Positions 10,260 to 17,813 are shown, counted from the first letter of the stretch. The stretch: 30,931 nucleotides of DNA from Betaproteobacteria bacterium HGW-Betaproteobacteria-8 (GCA_002842135.1 PHCD01000010.1:1-30931); one strand, 5' to 3'. The notes: a model not told the origin generated them from the sequence alone. Numbers and translations: made by a program.

Positions 10260-11171
10260 CTAGGAGACGACGACGTTATTCAGCAGATATTCCACCAGGT
10301 CGCCAGCTGTTTCTTCCTGACCGGAGGCCTGTAACCGGTGTCTGGCAACGCCGGGCAGTACCGCCTGCACGTCTTCCGGCAGTGCGTAGTCGCGACCATG
10401 AATCATGGCCCAGGCTTGGGCACATTGCCTGAGTGCCAGGCCGGCCCGCGGTGACAGGCCGCTGGAAAAGCGAGGTGAAGTGCGGGTGAATTGCAGGATG
10501 GCCTGCAGATAATCGAGCAGGGCATCGGATACATGAATCTCCTGCACAGTCTTTTGCAACTGCATCAAGCCGGCACCATCTGTGCAGGGTGCTATGTTGG
10601 TCACCTGGTCGCGTCCGCCGTTGTTTTTTAGCAGGTTGCGCTCGGAATCTGCGTCGGGATAGCCTAGCTCAATGCGCATCAGGAAGCGGTCGAGCTGCGA
10701 TTCAGGCAAGGGGAAAGTGCCGATATGGTGTGTCGGGTTTTGTGTGGCGATGACAAAGAACGGTTGTGGAAGCAGGCGAGTTTCACCTTCTATGGTGACT
10801 TGACCTTCTTCCATGACCTCCAGCAGTGCGCTCTGCGTTTTTGGTGTTGCGCGGTTCACTTCATCGGCAAGCAGTATGTTGGTGAAAACCGGGCCAGGGT
10901 GGAACTTGAAGGTCGCACTGTTGCGGTCATAGACCGAAACACCGAGGATATCGGCCGGCAGCAGGTCGCTGGTGAACTGCACTCGACTGAATTTGAGACC
11001 GAGAACCTGAGCCAGGGCATGGGCGAGGGTGGTTTTGCCCATGCCGGGCAAGTCCTCAATCAGCAGGTGGCCGCGGGCCAGGATGCAGGCCAGCGCCATG
11101 CGTATCTGCCGGTCCTTGCCGAGGATGACCTGATTTGCGGCGCTGATGATGTTCTGTGTGATGTTTTGCAT
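10260..11171 (-). CDS. MoxR-family AAA+ ATPase
   Basis: A 303-residue chaperone-like ATPase. The Walker A motif is GMGKTT (43-48), Walker B is ILLADE (99-104) followed by VNRATPKTQSALLEVMEE, and the region 'FFVIATQNPTHHIGTFPLPESQLDRF' holds sensor 1 and the arginine-rich element typical of MoxR. The AAA lid-2 domain follows with GLSPRAGLALRQCAQAWA. It leads the DUF58-tgpA-tadA run and lies 51 nt downstream of the PsiE-like gene on the same strand. MoxR proteins are thought to mature or insert metal or cofactor into von Willebrand A partners; the client here is not known. Confidence 0.94.
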   Translation of the reverse strand: MQNITQNIISAANQVILGKDRQIRMALACILARGHLLIEDLPGMGKTTLAHALAQVLGLKFSRVQFTSDLLPADILGVSVYDRNSATFKFHPGPVFTNILLADEVNRATPKTQSALLEVMEEGQVTIEGETRLLPQPFFVIATQNPTHHIGTFPLPESQLDRFLMRIELGYPDADSERNLLKNNGGRDQVTNIAPCTDGAGLMQLQKTVQEIHVSDALLDYLQAILQFTRTSPRFSSGLSPRAGLALRQCAQAWAMIHGRDYALPEDVQAVLPGVARHRLQASGQEETAGDLVEYLLNNVVVS

Positions 11172-11222
11172 GATTGTTATTCTTGTTCCTGCCTGATGAT
11201 GACTATTCGCCTGAAAGTGGCC

Positions 11223-11678
11223 TTATCTGCTTGAGAACGTAGACCTTCCCCAGCGCACGAGTACAAACAGTATGCCCAGCACCAATGATGCACCAACCCA
11301 CATCACCAGTTCTTCCGTTGTCGGGGTGGTTTCCTGTACGGGCATGACGATGATCTTGCGCAAGACTACGACCATCGCCACTTCGACAAAGGTTTCAACC
11401 TCGAGTTTCCCGCACTGCAGATAACGAATCTCGGCCGAGATGAGCGCAGAGATTGACCAGAGCAACATTAGTGTACCCAAGGCATGAAGAAAGCCATGCA
11501 CCAGGTTGTGGGCATATACCGCTTCTTTCACCTCGGAAAAGAACAGCCAGGTGAACATGAGCACGGCTATTGCAAGCGAAAGCCCGATGATGATGTGGGC
11601 AAAGCCGTTCAGCCATCGCATGGCGCGTATCATGTAATAACCTACTTTATTGAGTTCCTGGGGCAGACGGTCTGGCAT
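11223..11678 (-). CDS. PsiE-family (phosphate-starvation-inducible) membrane protein
   Basis: A 151-residue protein with four predicted membrane helices (about 23-45, 60-80, 92-112 and 125-143). The stretch 'GKLEVETFVEVAMVVVLRKI' is typical of PsiE-like proteins (Pfam PsiE). The E. coli member is induced by phosphate starvation; no function is established. The start ATG has AGGAG 11 nt upstream. It precedes moxR by 51 nt on the same strand and may share its transcript. I see no clear Pho box. Confidence 0.78.
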   Translation of the reverse strand: MPDRLPQELNKVGYYMIRAMRWLNGFAHIIIGLSLAIAVLMFTWLFFSEVKEAVYAHNLVHGFLHALGTLMLLWSISALISAEIRYLQCGKLEVETFVEVAMVVVLRKIIVMPVQETTPTTEELVMWVGASLVLGILFVLVRWGRSTFSSR

Positions 11679-11756
11679 GGCGGATTCGATCTCCTGAGTA
11701 TTTCTTGCTTATGGATGAATTGCAAATGACTAATTATAGGCAGCTTAATTCTGGCA

Positions 11757-12659
11757 TCACATCAAGAGTTCTTCCAGTGTTAGTTTTTCCAGTCTTTTCA
11801 GCAGCCATTGCTGTGCCTTGCCGCCGCCGCTGCGCCAAGCCATGAAGCTGTTGGCTTCTGGCCTGGTATCGGCGACCGCCTTGATGACCAGTTTGCCCTG
11901 AATGGCATATTCCTCGGCCATTTGCCTGGGCAGGTAACCCACGCCCAGCCCGGCCAGTTGTGCTGACAGTTTGCTGCGCATGTCGGGAACAGTCAGTACG
12001 TCCTGCCCACTAAGGATGCCACTGGTACGCGGCGGCAGGTTGCGCGAGCTGTCCGCCGCAGAAACGGAGCGATACTGTCGTATATCTTCGTTCTGCAGGG
12101 GATCTGGCAGTTTTGCCAAGGGGTGCTGTGGCGAGACAGCAAAGCGGAATTCCAGAGCGCCGAGAGACTTTGCGCTGTAGCCGCCGCCCGGCGGTCCTTC
12201 TCCCGGTGCGCCAATCGAGATGTCGGCGCGGCCGGTAATCAATGCATCCCAGCTGCCGCCGAACACCTCCCGCAGCAGGCGGATTCTGGTACCAAAGCCC
12301 TGCTGGTAAAAATCATGCAGCAAGGGGTAGAGCGTTTCTATGCGTAGCAGATCGCTGAGTGCAATATTGAGGTTGGTTTCAACTCCGGTTGCGACACGCT
12401 TGACCCGCAGTTCAAGTTCGCCGGCAGCGCGCAGCAGATGGCGTCCTTCGCGCAGCAGTTCCTCGCCGGCTTCGGTCAGGGTCGCACGATGTCCGCTGCG
12501 GTTGAACAGTGTCACGCCCAGGTCGGTTTCCAGGTTGCGCACGGTATAGGTGATTGCCGACGGTACGCGATAAAGGGATTCTGCCGCTGCCGCAAAGCTG
12601 CCCTTGCGCGCGATGGCATCTATGACTTCCAGCGCATCCAGTGAGATTTTTATATTCAT
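11757..12659 (-). CDS. LysR-family transcriptional regulator
   Basis: A 300-residue regulator. The N-terminal winged helix-turn-helix (about residues 1-65) contains ALEVIDAIARKGSFAAAAE, then SAITYTVRNLETDLGVTLF and the usual RSGHRATLTEAG; an inducer-binding domain follows. It is divergent from the pirin gene across a 103-bp AT-rich spacer with two dyad symmetries, the classic LysR arrangement, so it probably controls pirin and perhaps the whole downstream reductase group, plus itself. No good ribosome site precedes the ATG at 12659, but the start fits the family. The inducer is unknown; quinones or electrophiles are guesses from the targets. Confidence 0.93.
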   Translation of the reverse strand: MNIKISLDALEVIDAIARKGSFAAAAESLYRVPSAITYTVRNLETDLGVTLFNRSGHRATLTEAGEELLREGRHLLRAAGELELRVKRVATGVETNLNIALSDLLRIETLYPLLHDFYQQGFGTRIRLLREVFGGSWDALITGRADISIGAPGEGPPGGGYSAKSLGALEFRFAVSPQHPLAKLPDPLQNEDIRQYRSVSAADSSRNLPPRTSGILSGQDVLTVPDMRSKLSAQLAGLGVGYLPRQMAEEYAIQGKLVIKAVADTRPEANSFMAWRSGGGKAQQWLLKRLEKLTLEELLM

Positions 12660-12683
12660 ATTTTTTGAACAATATCTGCAAAA

Positions 12684-12704
12684 TTATTCGCTATCAAGTA
12701 ATAA
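12684..12704. promoter_or_regulatory. T-N11-A dyad, candidate LysR binding site
   Basis: TTATT (12684-12688) and AATAA (12700-12704) form an inverted repeat separated by 11 bases, matching the LysR-type T-N11-A box. It lies 25 bp from the LysR start codon in the divergent spacer. Confidence 0.5.
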
Positions 12705-12728
12705 GTTAAGTAACTACTATGCTTAGAC

Positions 12729-12745
12729 ATTCAATTAAGTTGAAT
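12729..12745. promoter_or_regulatory. Perfect palindrome ATTCAA-N5-TTGAAT upstream of pirin
   Basis: ATTCAA (12729-12734) and TTGAAT (12740-12745) are a perfect 6-bp inverted repeat with a 5-bp spacer, immediately before the AAAGGA ribosome site (12749-12754) of the pirin gene. It could be an operator that covers the transcription start or the leader. Confidence 0.45.
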
Positions 12746-12762
12746 AAACAAAGGATATTGTC

Positions 12763-13479
12763 ATGATCAAGCTTAGAAAGTCGGCAGAGCGCGGGCATGC
12801 CAATCATGGCTGGCTGGATAGCTACCACTCGTTCTCTTTCAACCGGTATTACGATCCGGCGCACATGCAGTATTCCGTGCTGCGTGTGATCAATGAGGAT
12901 GTGATCGCACCTGACATGGGTTTTGGCATGCATCCGCATCGCGATATGGAGATTGTCACCTACATGCTCGCTGGCGAACTGCGGCATATGGATAGTCTGG
13001 GGAATGGTTCGGTTATCCGTGCCGGTGACGTACAAAGAATGTCGGCCGGTACCGGTATCATCCATAGCGAATTCAATGCTTCATCCAGTGAATCCGCGCA
13101 CTTGCTGCAGATATGGATGTTGCCCGAACGCAATGATATAGAGCCGGGTTATGAGGAAAAACATTTTTCGGCGGAAGAGAAGTTGAACCAGTGGCGCCTG
13201 ATCGCTTCACGCGATGCACGGCACGGCTCGTTGCTGGTCCATCAGGATGTCTCGCTGTTTGCCACCCTGCTGCAACAGGGCAAGATGCTTGATTACCCCT
13301 TGGGTGAATTGCGAAGCGCTTACCTGCAGGTTGCCCGCGGAAGCGTGAACCTGAATGGTGAGGTTTTGCTGGCGGGCGATGCGGCGAAAGTCGAGCAGAT
13401 GCCTGCCCTGCAATTGCAGGCTATAGAGGATGCCGAATTGCTGCTGTTCGATTTGCCGGCAGCAGATCGGGTCCGGTAG
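12763..13479 (+). CDS. Pirin family protein (YhhW-type, possible quercetinase)
   Basis: A 238-residue bicupin of the pirin family. The metal ligands are readable and at the same numbers as in E. coli YhhW: His57 and His59 (GFGMHPHRDMEIVTY), His101 and Glu103 (GTGIIHSEFNAS). YhhW has quercetin 2,3-dioxygenase activity in vitro; the physiological role is unsettled. AAAGGA with 8-nt spacing supports the ATG at 12763. Divergent from LysR, it is the first gene of a + strand group with YceI, an OYE-type reductase and a nitroreductase. Confidence 0.94.
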   Translation: MIKLRKSAERGHANHGWLDSYHSFSFNRYYDPAHMQYSVLRVINEDVIAPDMGFGMHPHRDMEIVTYMLAGELRHMDSLGNGSVIRAGDVQRMSAGTGIIHSEFNASSSESAHLLQIWMLPERNDIEPGYEEKHFSAEEKLNQWRLIASRDARHGSLLVHQDVSLFATLLQQGKMLDYPLGELRSAYLQVARGSVNLNGEVLLAGDAAKVEQMPALQLQAIEDAELLLFDLPAADRVR

Positions 13480-13563
13480 CCCGGATTATTCGTTGAATTA
13501 AGGAACATCTGGCCATGATGTACAGTCATTAGCATGGACAACAACAAGAAAGGAAACAGACTC

Positions 13564-14145
13564 ATGAATAAAATTTTTGCAACCAGCAGCGTGGCAGCAG
13601 CCATGCTGTTTTCAGTCTCCGTATACGCTGCGCAGGAAACATACGCCATCGACAGCGAACATAGTTTCGCCAACTGGAGTTTGCGCCATGTCGTGGCCAA
13701 GACCAGCGGTACCTTTAACGACGTGCAGGGCAAGGTCGTGATCGATCGCAGCAATCTCGCAAACTCAAGCGTAGAAGCCAGGATCAACATGCTCAGTGTC
13801 AGCAGCAACCATGCAAAACGCGATGCGCATATCGTCAAGGAAGACTACCTGAATGCATCCAAATTCGGCGAGATGACCTTTGTCAGTACCAAGGTGGTGG
13901 CCAGGAACGAAACCGGTGGCGAAATTACCGGCAAGCTGACGCTGCATGGCGTTACCAAGGAAATCACATTTCCGTTCAAGGTGCTGGGTTTCGGTGATGA
14001 TCCCTGGGGCGGCCATCGCGTCGGTCTCGAAGGGCATACCACCATCAAGGCTTCCGATTTCGGCTACAAGTGGGGTCTGAAACCCGGCGGACCAGTTGGC
14101 GACGATATTGAAATTACGCTGCTGATCGAAGGCAAGCGCCAGTAA
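13564..14145 (+). CDS. YceI family periplasmic protein
   Basis: With the ATG at 13564 (AAAGGA, 9-nt spacing) the protein has 193 residues and a clear Sec signal peptide: MNK, a hydrophobic core and a cleavage site near VYA-A or YAA-Q (residues 22-23). The mature part is one YceI lipocalin-like beta-barrel, with YAIDSEHSFANWSLRH at the start, DEHIVKEDYLN-like 'RDAHIVKEDYLNASKFGEM' in the middle and 'GLKPGGPVGDDIEITLLIEG' at the end. Family members bind long isoprenoid chains such as polyprenyl or ubiquinone tails. A longer frame from 13534 would bury the signal peptide. Next to quinone- and electrophile-handling genes. Confidence 0.94.
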   Translation: MNKIFATSSVAAAMLFSVSVYAAQETYAIDSEHSFANWSLRHVVAKTSGTFNDVQGKVVIDRSNLANSSVEARINMLSVSSNHAKRDAHIVKEDYLNASKFGEMTFVSTKVVARNETGGEITGKLTLHGVTKEITFPFKVLGFGDDPWGGHRVGLEGHTTIKASDFGYKWGLKPGGPVGDDIEITLLIEGKRQ

Positions 14146-14175
14146 TTGTTACTTCAAAATTCAAGGATTCAACCT

Positions 14176-15252
14176 ATGGCACTGAATATATTTAGCCCGA
14201 TCAAGATCGGTAGCATTGATTTGAAGAATCGCATAGTCATGGCGCCACTGACCAGAAATCGCGCAGGTGAAGGCAATGTGCCGCGCGAAATGAACGTCAA
14301 GTATTATGAGCAGCGTGCGACGGCAGGCCTGATTATTACCGAGGCAACGCCAATTTCCGGGATGGCGCATGGTTATCCTGCCACGCCTGGCATACACAGC
14401 GATGCACAAGTAGCCGGCTGGAAAAAAGTGGTGGATGCTGTGCATGCCAAGGGCGGCAAGATCGTCTTGCAGTTATGGCACGTAGGGCGCATTTCGCATC
14501 CATCACTGTTACCGGACAATGCCTTGCCGGTGGCGCCTTCTGCCATCAGGCCGGCGGGTCAGGCATTTACCTACAATGGCCTGGAAGACTTTGTAACACC
14601 TCGTGCGCTGGAAACGGAAGAGATCCCCGGCATCATCAACGAGTATGTCCAAGCCACCAAAAATGCCCTGAAAGCTGGTTTTGACGGTGTCGAAATCCAT
14701 GCCGCCAACGGTTACCTGCTGGATCAGTTCCTGCGCGATGGCACCAATAAGCGTACGGATAACTATGGCGGCAGTAAGGAAAATCGCGCTCGCCTGTTAC
14801 TGGAGGTCACAAGGAATGTGGTCGCTGTTGCAGGTGCCGATAAAGTCGGTGTGCGCATTTCACCGCTGAATCCATTCAACGATATCGCCGATTCAAATCC
14901 GCAGGAACTCTTCAATTATGTCGCCAGTGCACTCAATCCGTTCGGGCTGGCTTATCTGCATGTGGTTGAAGGCGGCATGGGCGGCGCAGATGTCCAGCCT
15001 TTCGATTTTGTCGAACTGCGCAAGCATTTCACAGGTGCTTACATGGCCAACCTCGGCTATACCAAGGCGAAAGCCGATGCTGCAATCGCAGCAGGCAAGG
15101 TTGATCTTGTTGCCTTTGGTGTGCCCTTTATTGCTAACCCTGATCTGGTGGAGCGTTTTGCCAAAGATGCGCCATTGAATGAAGCCGATCAGAGCAGCTT
15201 CTATGGCGGCAATGAAACAGGGTATATTGACTACCCGACTCTGCAAGGATGA
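14176..15252 (+). CDS. Old Yellow Enzyme-type NADH:flavin oxidoreductase (NemA-like)
   Basis: A 358-residue FMN enzyme (TIM barrel) that reduces activated C=C bonds and often nitro esters or quinones. Family marks are VMAPLTRNRA (21-30, flavin-binding Thr), LWHVGRISHPS (100-110), HAANGYLLDQFLRDG (175-189), with the His175/Asn178 substrate pair, and 'RTDNYGGSKENRARLL'. The ATG at 14176 has AAGGA with 8-nt spacing. The preceding in-frame ATG near 14146 would remove the normal N-terminus arrangement. It follows yceI by 30 nt and is 3 nt from the nitroreductase gene, so all are likely cotranscribed. Exact substrate cannot be read from sequence. Confidence 0.94.
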   Translation: MALNIFSPIKIGSIDLKNRIVMAPLTRNRAGEGNVPREMNVKYYEQRATAGLIITEATPISGMAHGYPATPGIHSDAQVAGWKKVVDAVHAKGGKIVLQLWHVGRISHPSLLPDNALPVAPSAIRPAGQAFTYNGLEDFVTPRALETEEIPGIINEYVQATKNALKAGFDGVEIHAANGYLLDQFLRDGTNKRTDNYGGSKENRARLLLEVTRNVVAVAGADKVGVRISPLNPFNDIADSNPQELFNYVASALNPFGLAYLHVVEGGMGGADVQPFDFVELRKHFTGAYMANLGYTKAKADAAIAAGKVDLVAFGVPFIANPDLVERFAKDAPLNEADQSSFYGGNETGYIDYPTLQG

Positions 15253-15255
15253 ATC

Positions 15256-15855
15256 ATGGATAAACCCGCACTGACGCAAGTCCCTGTCGACGCCACCATT
15301 GCCGCCCGCTGGAGCGGCCGTGCTTATGATGCCAGCAAAGCTGTGACACAGGAGCAGATCATCGCCTTGCTGGAAGCGGCCCGTTGGGCGCCTTCCTGCT
15401 ATGGCGATCAGCCCTGGCGTTTCATCGTCTGGGACAGGAATGCCGATGCCTCAGCCTGGCAGCAGGCTTTTGATTGCCTGGTCCCCGGCAACCAGGCTTG
15501 GGTCAAGGATGCCCCAGTACTGCTCCTTGCTGCGGCTGACAGCCTGTTCAATCACAATGGCGCCGAAAACCGCTGGGGTCAGTATGACACCGGTGCTGCA
15601 GCCGAGAACCTTTGCCTGCAGGCTGCCAGTATGGGCCTGATGGCACACCAGATGGGTGGTTTTGACCCGGCAAAGGCGCGTGCTGCATTCTCGGTACCTG
15701 AGCAATTCAGCCTGATGGCGATGATCTCGGTCGGCTATCCTGCAGATATCTCAACACTGAGTGGTGAAGCGCTTGAGCGTGAAACGGCAGCGCGTGTACG
15801 CCGGCCGTTGGGCGAACTGTTCTTCAGCAAGACCTGGGGTAAACCGGCAGCTTAA
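15256..15855 (+). CDS. Nitroreductase family protein
   Basis: A 199-residue FMN-dependent protein with the nitroreductase N-terminus (RWSGRAYDASKAVT) and the motif LLEAARWAPSCYGDQPWRF around residues 36-54. The C-terminal half contains 'AAENLCLQAASMGLMAHQMGGF', which normally forms part of the flavin pocket. It starts 3 nt after the OYE stop codon with AAGGA overlapping that gene's end. Family members reduce nitroaromatics, quinones or enones with NAD(P)H. Together with the OYE enzyme it forms a reductive detoxification pair; the natural substrate is unknown. Confidence 0.92.
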   Translation: MDKPALTQVPVDATIAARWSGRAYDASKAVTQEQIIALLEAARWAPSCYGDQPWRFIVWDRNADASAWQQAFDCLVPGNQAWVKDAPVLLLAAADSLFNHNGAENRWGQYDTGAAAENLCLQAASMGLMAHQMGGFDPAKARAAFSVPEQFSLMAMISVGYPADISTLSGEALERETAARVRRPLGELFFSKTWGKPAA

Positions 15856-15858
15856 GCT

Positions 15859-16185
15859 GTGCTGAAAACCTTTGGTCTATTCCTCCTGACAGCCGTCGCC
15901 GAAATCGTCGGCTGTTATCTTCCTTACCTCGTCTTAAAGCAAGGCAAAACTGTCTGGCTGCTTATTCCTGCGGCAGTTGCTCTGGCCATATTTGCATGGC
16001 TGTTGACGCTGCATCCCACGGCTTCCGGCCGTGTCTATGCCGCTTATGGAGGCGTGTATGTCATGGTCGCTATTTTCTGGTTATGGGGCGTGGATGGCAT
16101 ACGCCCTACTACTTGGGATATTGTTGGGTCACTGGTTGCTGTGACAGGTATGGCGATTATTATGATGGGTGCCAGGAGCGGCTAG
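15859..16185 (+). CDS. YnfA family (UPF0060) small membrane protein
   Basis: A 108-residue protein with four membrane helices and the family marks '[13 protein letters not shown]', '[17 protein letters not shown]' and '[18 protein letters not shown]'. The GTG start lies 3 nt after the nitroreductase stop, so it is probably the last gene of that operon. YnfA is distantly related to small multidrug resistance transporters; efflux of toxic organic cations has been proposed for some members. After it the sequence becomes AT-rich. Confidence 0.92.
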   Translation: MLKTFGLFLLTAVAEIVGCYLPYLVLKQGKTVWLLIPAAVALAIFAWLLTLHPTASGRVYAAYGGVYVMVAIFWLWGVDGIRPTTWDIVGSLVAVTGMAIIMMGARSG

Positions 16186-16294
16186 TAGGGCAGATATCAG
16201 ATTGCTTGGCTTGCTATCAATCGAATTCCAAACGGTTTCAAAGTATCACTAGTTATCTTTATACTGCAGCTACTTATTAAATCGAAAAATTAGC

Positions 16295-16549
16295 ATGGAT
16301 ATTTTCCTCATAATTCTTCTAATAGCTGCATCTCCAATAATTATTATTTATATTTTTTTCGAAGTGATGGCTGCGAGAGAGGGTAGCGAAATTCAAGATG
16401 GTCCACGCAAGTTTTCCAAAGCGCTTGCTTGGCTAATATTTGGGCTAATAAGCATTTTTCTTTTGTACATTGCTATCACTGATAGCCCCGCCTTCCATTT
16501 GCGGCAGGTTCTAAATTTTATCAGTGCTGGCTTCGAGTTCTTAAAATGA
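16295..16549 (+). CDS. Hypothetical small membrane protein (orphan)
   Basis: An 84-residue ORF that I do not recognise. It has a very hydrophobic N-terminal helix (residues 2-24, isoleucine-rich), a charged middle with several Lys/Arg (27-43) and a second helix (44-64). Codon use is AT-rich, unlike the GC-rich neighbours, and no clear ribosome site precedes the ATG. It sits between the reductase operon and a ~120-bp palindrome next to a toxin-antitoxin pair. It may be a horizontally acquired gene; it could also be non-coding sequence that is open by chance. Confidence 0.5.
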   Translation: MDIFLIILLIAASPIIIIYIFFEVMAAREGSEIQDGPRKFSKALAWLIFGLISIFLLYIAITDSPAFHLRQVLNFISAGFEFLK

Positions 16550-16564
16550 GCTTATTCTTGCCAA

Positions 16565-16685
16565 CTAGCGCATGTTCGTTTTTGCCTGCGTAGGGCGTAC
16601 TCACTTGTCGCACCAATCTTGCCAACTTGTGGGCTTTAGATTGGTGGTGACACTCTTAACGGGTGTAGTGCGCCGTATGCGCTAG
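16565..16685. repeat. Large imperfect palindrome (~121 bp)
   Basis: The ends CTAGCGCAT (16565-16573) and ATGCGCTAG (16677-16685) are perfect inverted repeats. Further in, GGCGTACTCAC (16594-16604) roughly pairs with GTGTAGTGCGCC (16662-16673), and the centre has the perfect arms CACCAATCT (16611-16619) and AGATTGGTG (16638-16646) around an 18-nt loop. The single strand could fold into one long bulged hairpin. The region holds no credible gene. Confidence 0.7.
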
Positions 16686-16694
16686 ATTCAAAAA

Positions 16695-16724
16695 TTCCTG
16701 GCATCAATCACTGCTGACTATATT
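16695..16724 (+). promoter_or_regulatory. Possible promoter of the toxin-antitoxin pair
   Basis: TTCCTG (16695-16700) and TATATT (16719-16724) are 18 bases apart and end 26 bases before the antitoxin start. Weak -35 element. Confidence 0.35.
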
Positions 16725-16750
16725 GATACTTTAACCATCTGGTGATTACG

Positions 16751-17008
16751 ATGAAAGTTGAACTGGTGACCAACCTCAAACGTCAAGTGACTAAAAATCT
16801 TGCGGAATTGCACAAATCTAAAGAGGCTGTGTTGATTACTGAACATGGCGAACCTTCTGCATATCTTGTTGATATTCAGGACTATGAATTCATGCAGCGC
16901 CGGCTGACCTTGCTCGAAGCACTCTCCAAAGGCGAGAGAGCAATTCTCGATAATAAGACCGTTACACACGCTAATGCCAAGTTGCGAATGGCTAAATGGC
17001 TGAAGTAA
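16751..17008 (+). CDS. Antitoxin, Phd/YefM (type II) family
   Basis: An 85-residue protein starting at ATG 16751 (GGTGA just upstream; a GTG at 16742 is an alternative). The N-terminal half, with VTNLKRQVTKNLAELHKS followed by KEAVLITEHGEPSAYLVDIQDYE, is a typical Phd/YefM DNA-binding fold; the C-terminal part is charged and would wrap the toxin. It overlaps the toxin gene by 13 nt, the standard order antitoxin then toxin. The pair probably autorepresses its promoter, which is known for the family but not shown here. Confidence 0.85.
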   Translation: MKVELVTNLKRQVTKNLAELHKSKEAVLITEHGEPSAYLVDIQDYEFMQRRLTLLEALSKGERAILDNKTVTHANAKLRMAKWLK

Positions 17009-17307
17009 TCTGGACCGAGCCAGCGCTTGATCAGCTGGATGAAATCGCTAACTACATCGCATTAGATAAACCCGTCGCTGCAAGCCAGTTGATTGCGCGA
17101 ATATTCAAGGCCATAGATTGTTTGGTACTGTTTCCGGATTCCGTTCGTGAGCCGCCTGAACTGCCAGACTCAATTTACCGTGAAGTGGTCTGTAATCCAT
17201 GCAGAATCTTCTACCGACATGAGGCAGGTAAGGTGTTTATCTTGCACGTGATGCGAGCTGAGAGTCAGCTCAGGCAATATTTACTTGGTGAAGAGGGCAG
17301 CAGCTAG
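16996..17307 (+). CDS. Toxin, ParE/RelE superfamily
   Basis: A 103-residue protein that begins inside the antitoxin gene. The N-terminus EVIWTEPALDQLDEIANYIA and the later 'FPDSVREPPELPDSIYREVVCNPCRIFYR' are typical of ParE-type toxins, which act on gyrase, although RelE-type ribosome-dependent mRNA cleavage belongs to the same fold and cannot be excluded. The C-terminus 'KVFILHVMRAESQLRQYL' completes the fold, so the toxin looks intact. The pair sits in an AT-rich patch beside an orphan ORF and a palindrome, which suggests acquisition. Confidence 0.88.
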   Translation: MAEVIWTEPALDQLDEIANYIALDKPVAASQLIARIFKAIDCLVLFPDSVREPPELPDSIYREVVCNPCRIFYRHEAGKVFILHVMRAESQLRQYLLGEEGSS

Positions 17308-17392
17308 CAGTTAAGTGGACATTGCAAACGACAGCTATTCGTTCCATCTGTTAAAATGCCCGCTTTATAGCGATTTTTAGAGAGATTTCATC

Positions 17393-17767
17393 ATGGCAGT
17401 TGTGCAACTTACCAAGGAAAACTTCAAGGACACTATCGTCAATAACGATTTCGTGATTGTCGATTTCTGGGCGCCATGGTGCGAACCCTGTGTTGCGTTC
17501 ACGCCGGTGTTTGAGGCTGCGGCGGAAAAGAACCCGGACATCGTCTTCGGCATGGTCAACACCGAAACCGACCCTGAAATCAGCGAATACTTTGAGATCA
17601 AGCAGATTCCCGGCATTCTGTTCGTGCGTGAACAGGCCGCCATCCACGCGCAGGTCGGCGAGATTGGCGCTCCTGCACTGGACAAGATCATCGAATGGGC
17701 GCGCGAGAAGGATCTGACGACCGTGCGTGAGTACTACGCTGAACAGGCTGCCCAGGCCAAGAACTGA
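17393..17767 (+). CDS. Thioredoxin family protein with WCEPC active site
   Basis: A 124-residue cytoplasmic thioredoxin fold. The active site reads FWAPWCEPC (25-33) with Cys30 and Cys33; Glu replaces the Gly of the usual WCGPC. The cis-proline is Pro73 in IKQIPGILF. The C-terminus extends ~15 residues beyond ordinary thioredoxin. The substitution between the cysteines can shift redox potential, so it is probably a special-purpose thioredoxin and not the main TrxA. Single gene with its own terminator; AGAGA before the ATG. Confidence 0.92.
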   Translation: MAVVQLTKENFKDTIVNNDFVIVDFWAPWCEPCVAFTPVFEAAAEKNPDIVFGMVNTETDPEISEYFEIKQIPGILFVREQAAIHAQVGEIGAPALDKIIEWAREKDLTTVREYYAEQAAQAKN

Positions 17768-17786
17768 GGTTCGTTAAGCAAACAAT

Positions 17787-17813
17787 AAAAAAGCCGCGTT
17801 TAGCGGCTTTTTT
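17787..17813. terminator. Bidirectional terminator between thioredoxin and the redox protein gene
   Basis: AAAAAAGCCGC (17787-17797) pairs with GCGGCTTTTTT (17803-17813) around a 5-nt loop. It ends the + strand thioredoxin transcript and the converging - strand transcript of the permease operon. Confidence 0.92.

Noticed and set aside
16565..16685. Integron attC site
   Set aside because: The size and fold invite the idea, but I could not find the conserved RYYYAAC and GTTRRRY ends and no integrase is in the window. Kept only as a palindrome of unknown type.
17322..17357. Promoter TTGCAA ... TAAAAT for the thioredoxin gene
   Set aside because: The spacing is 24 bases, too long for a sigma-70 promoter; no better pair was found.
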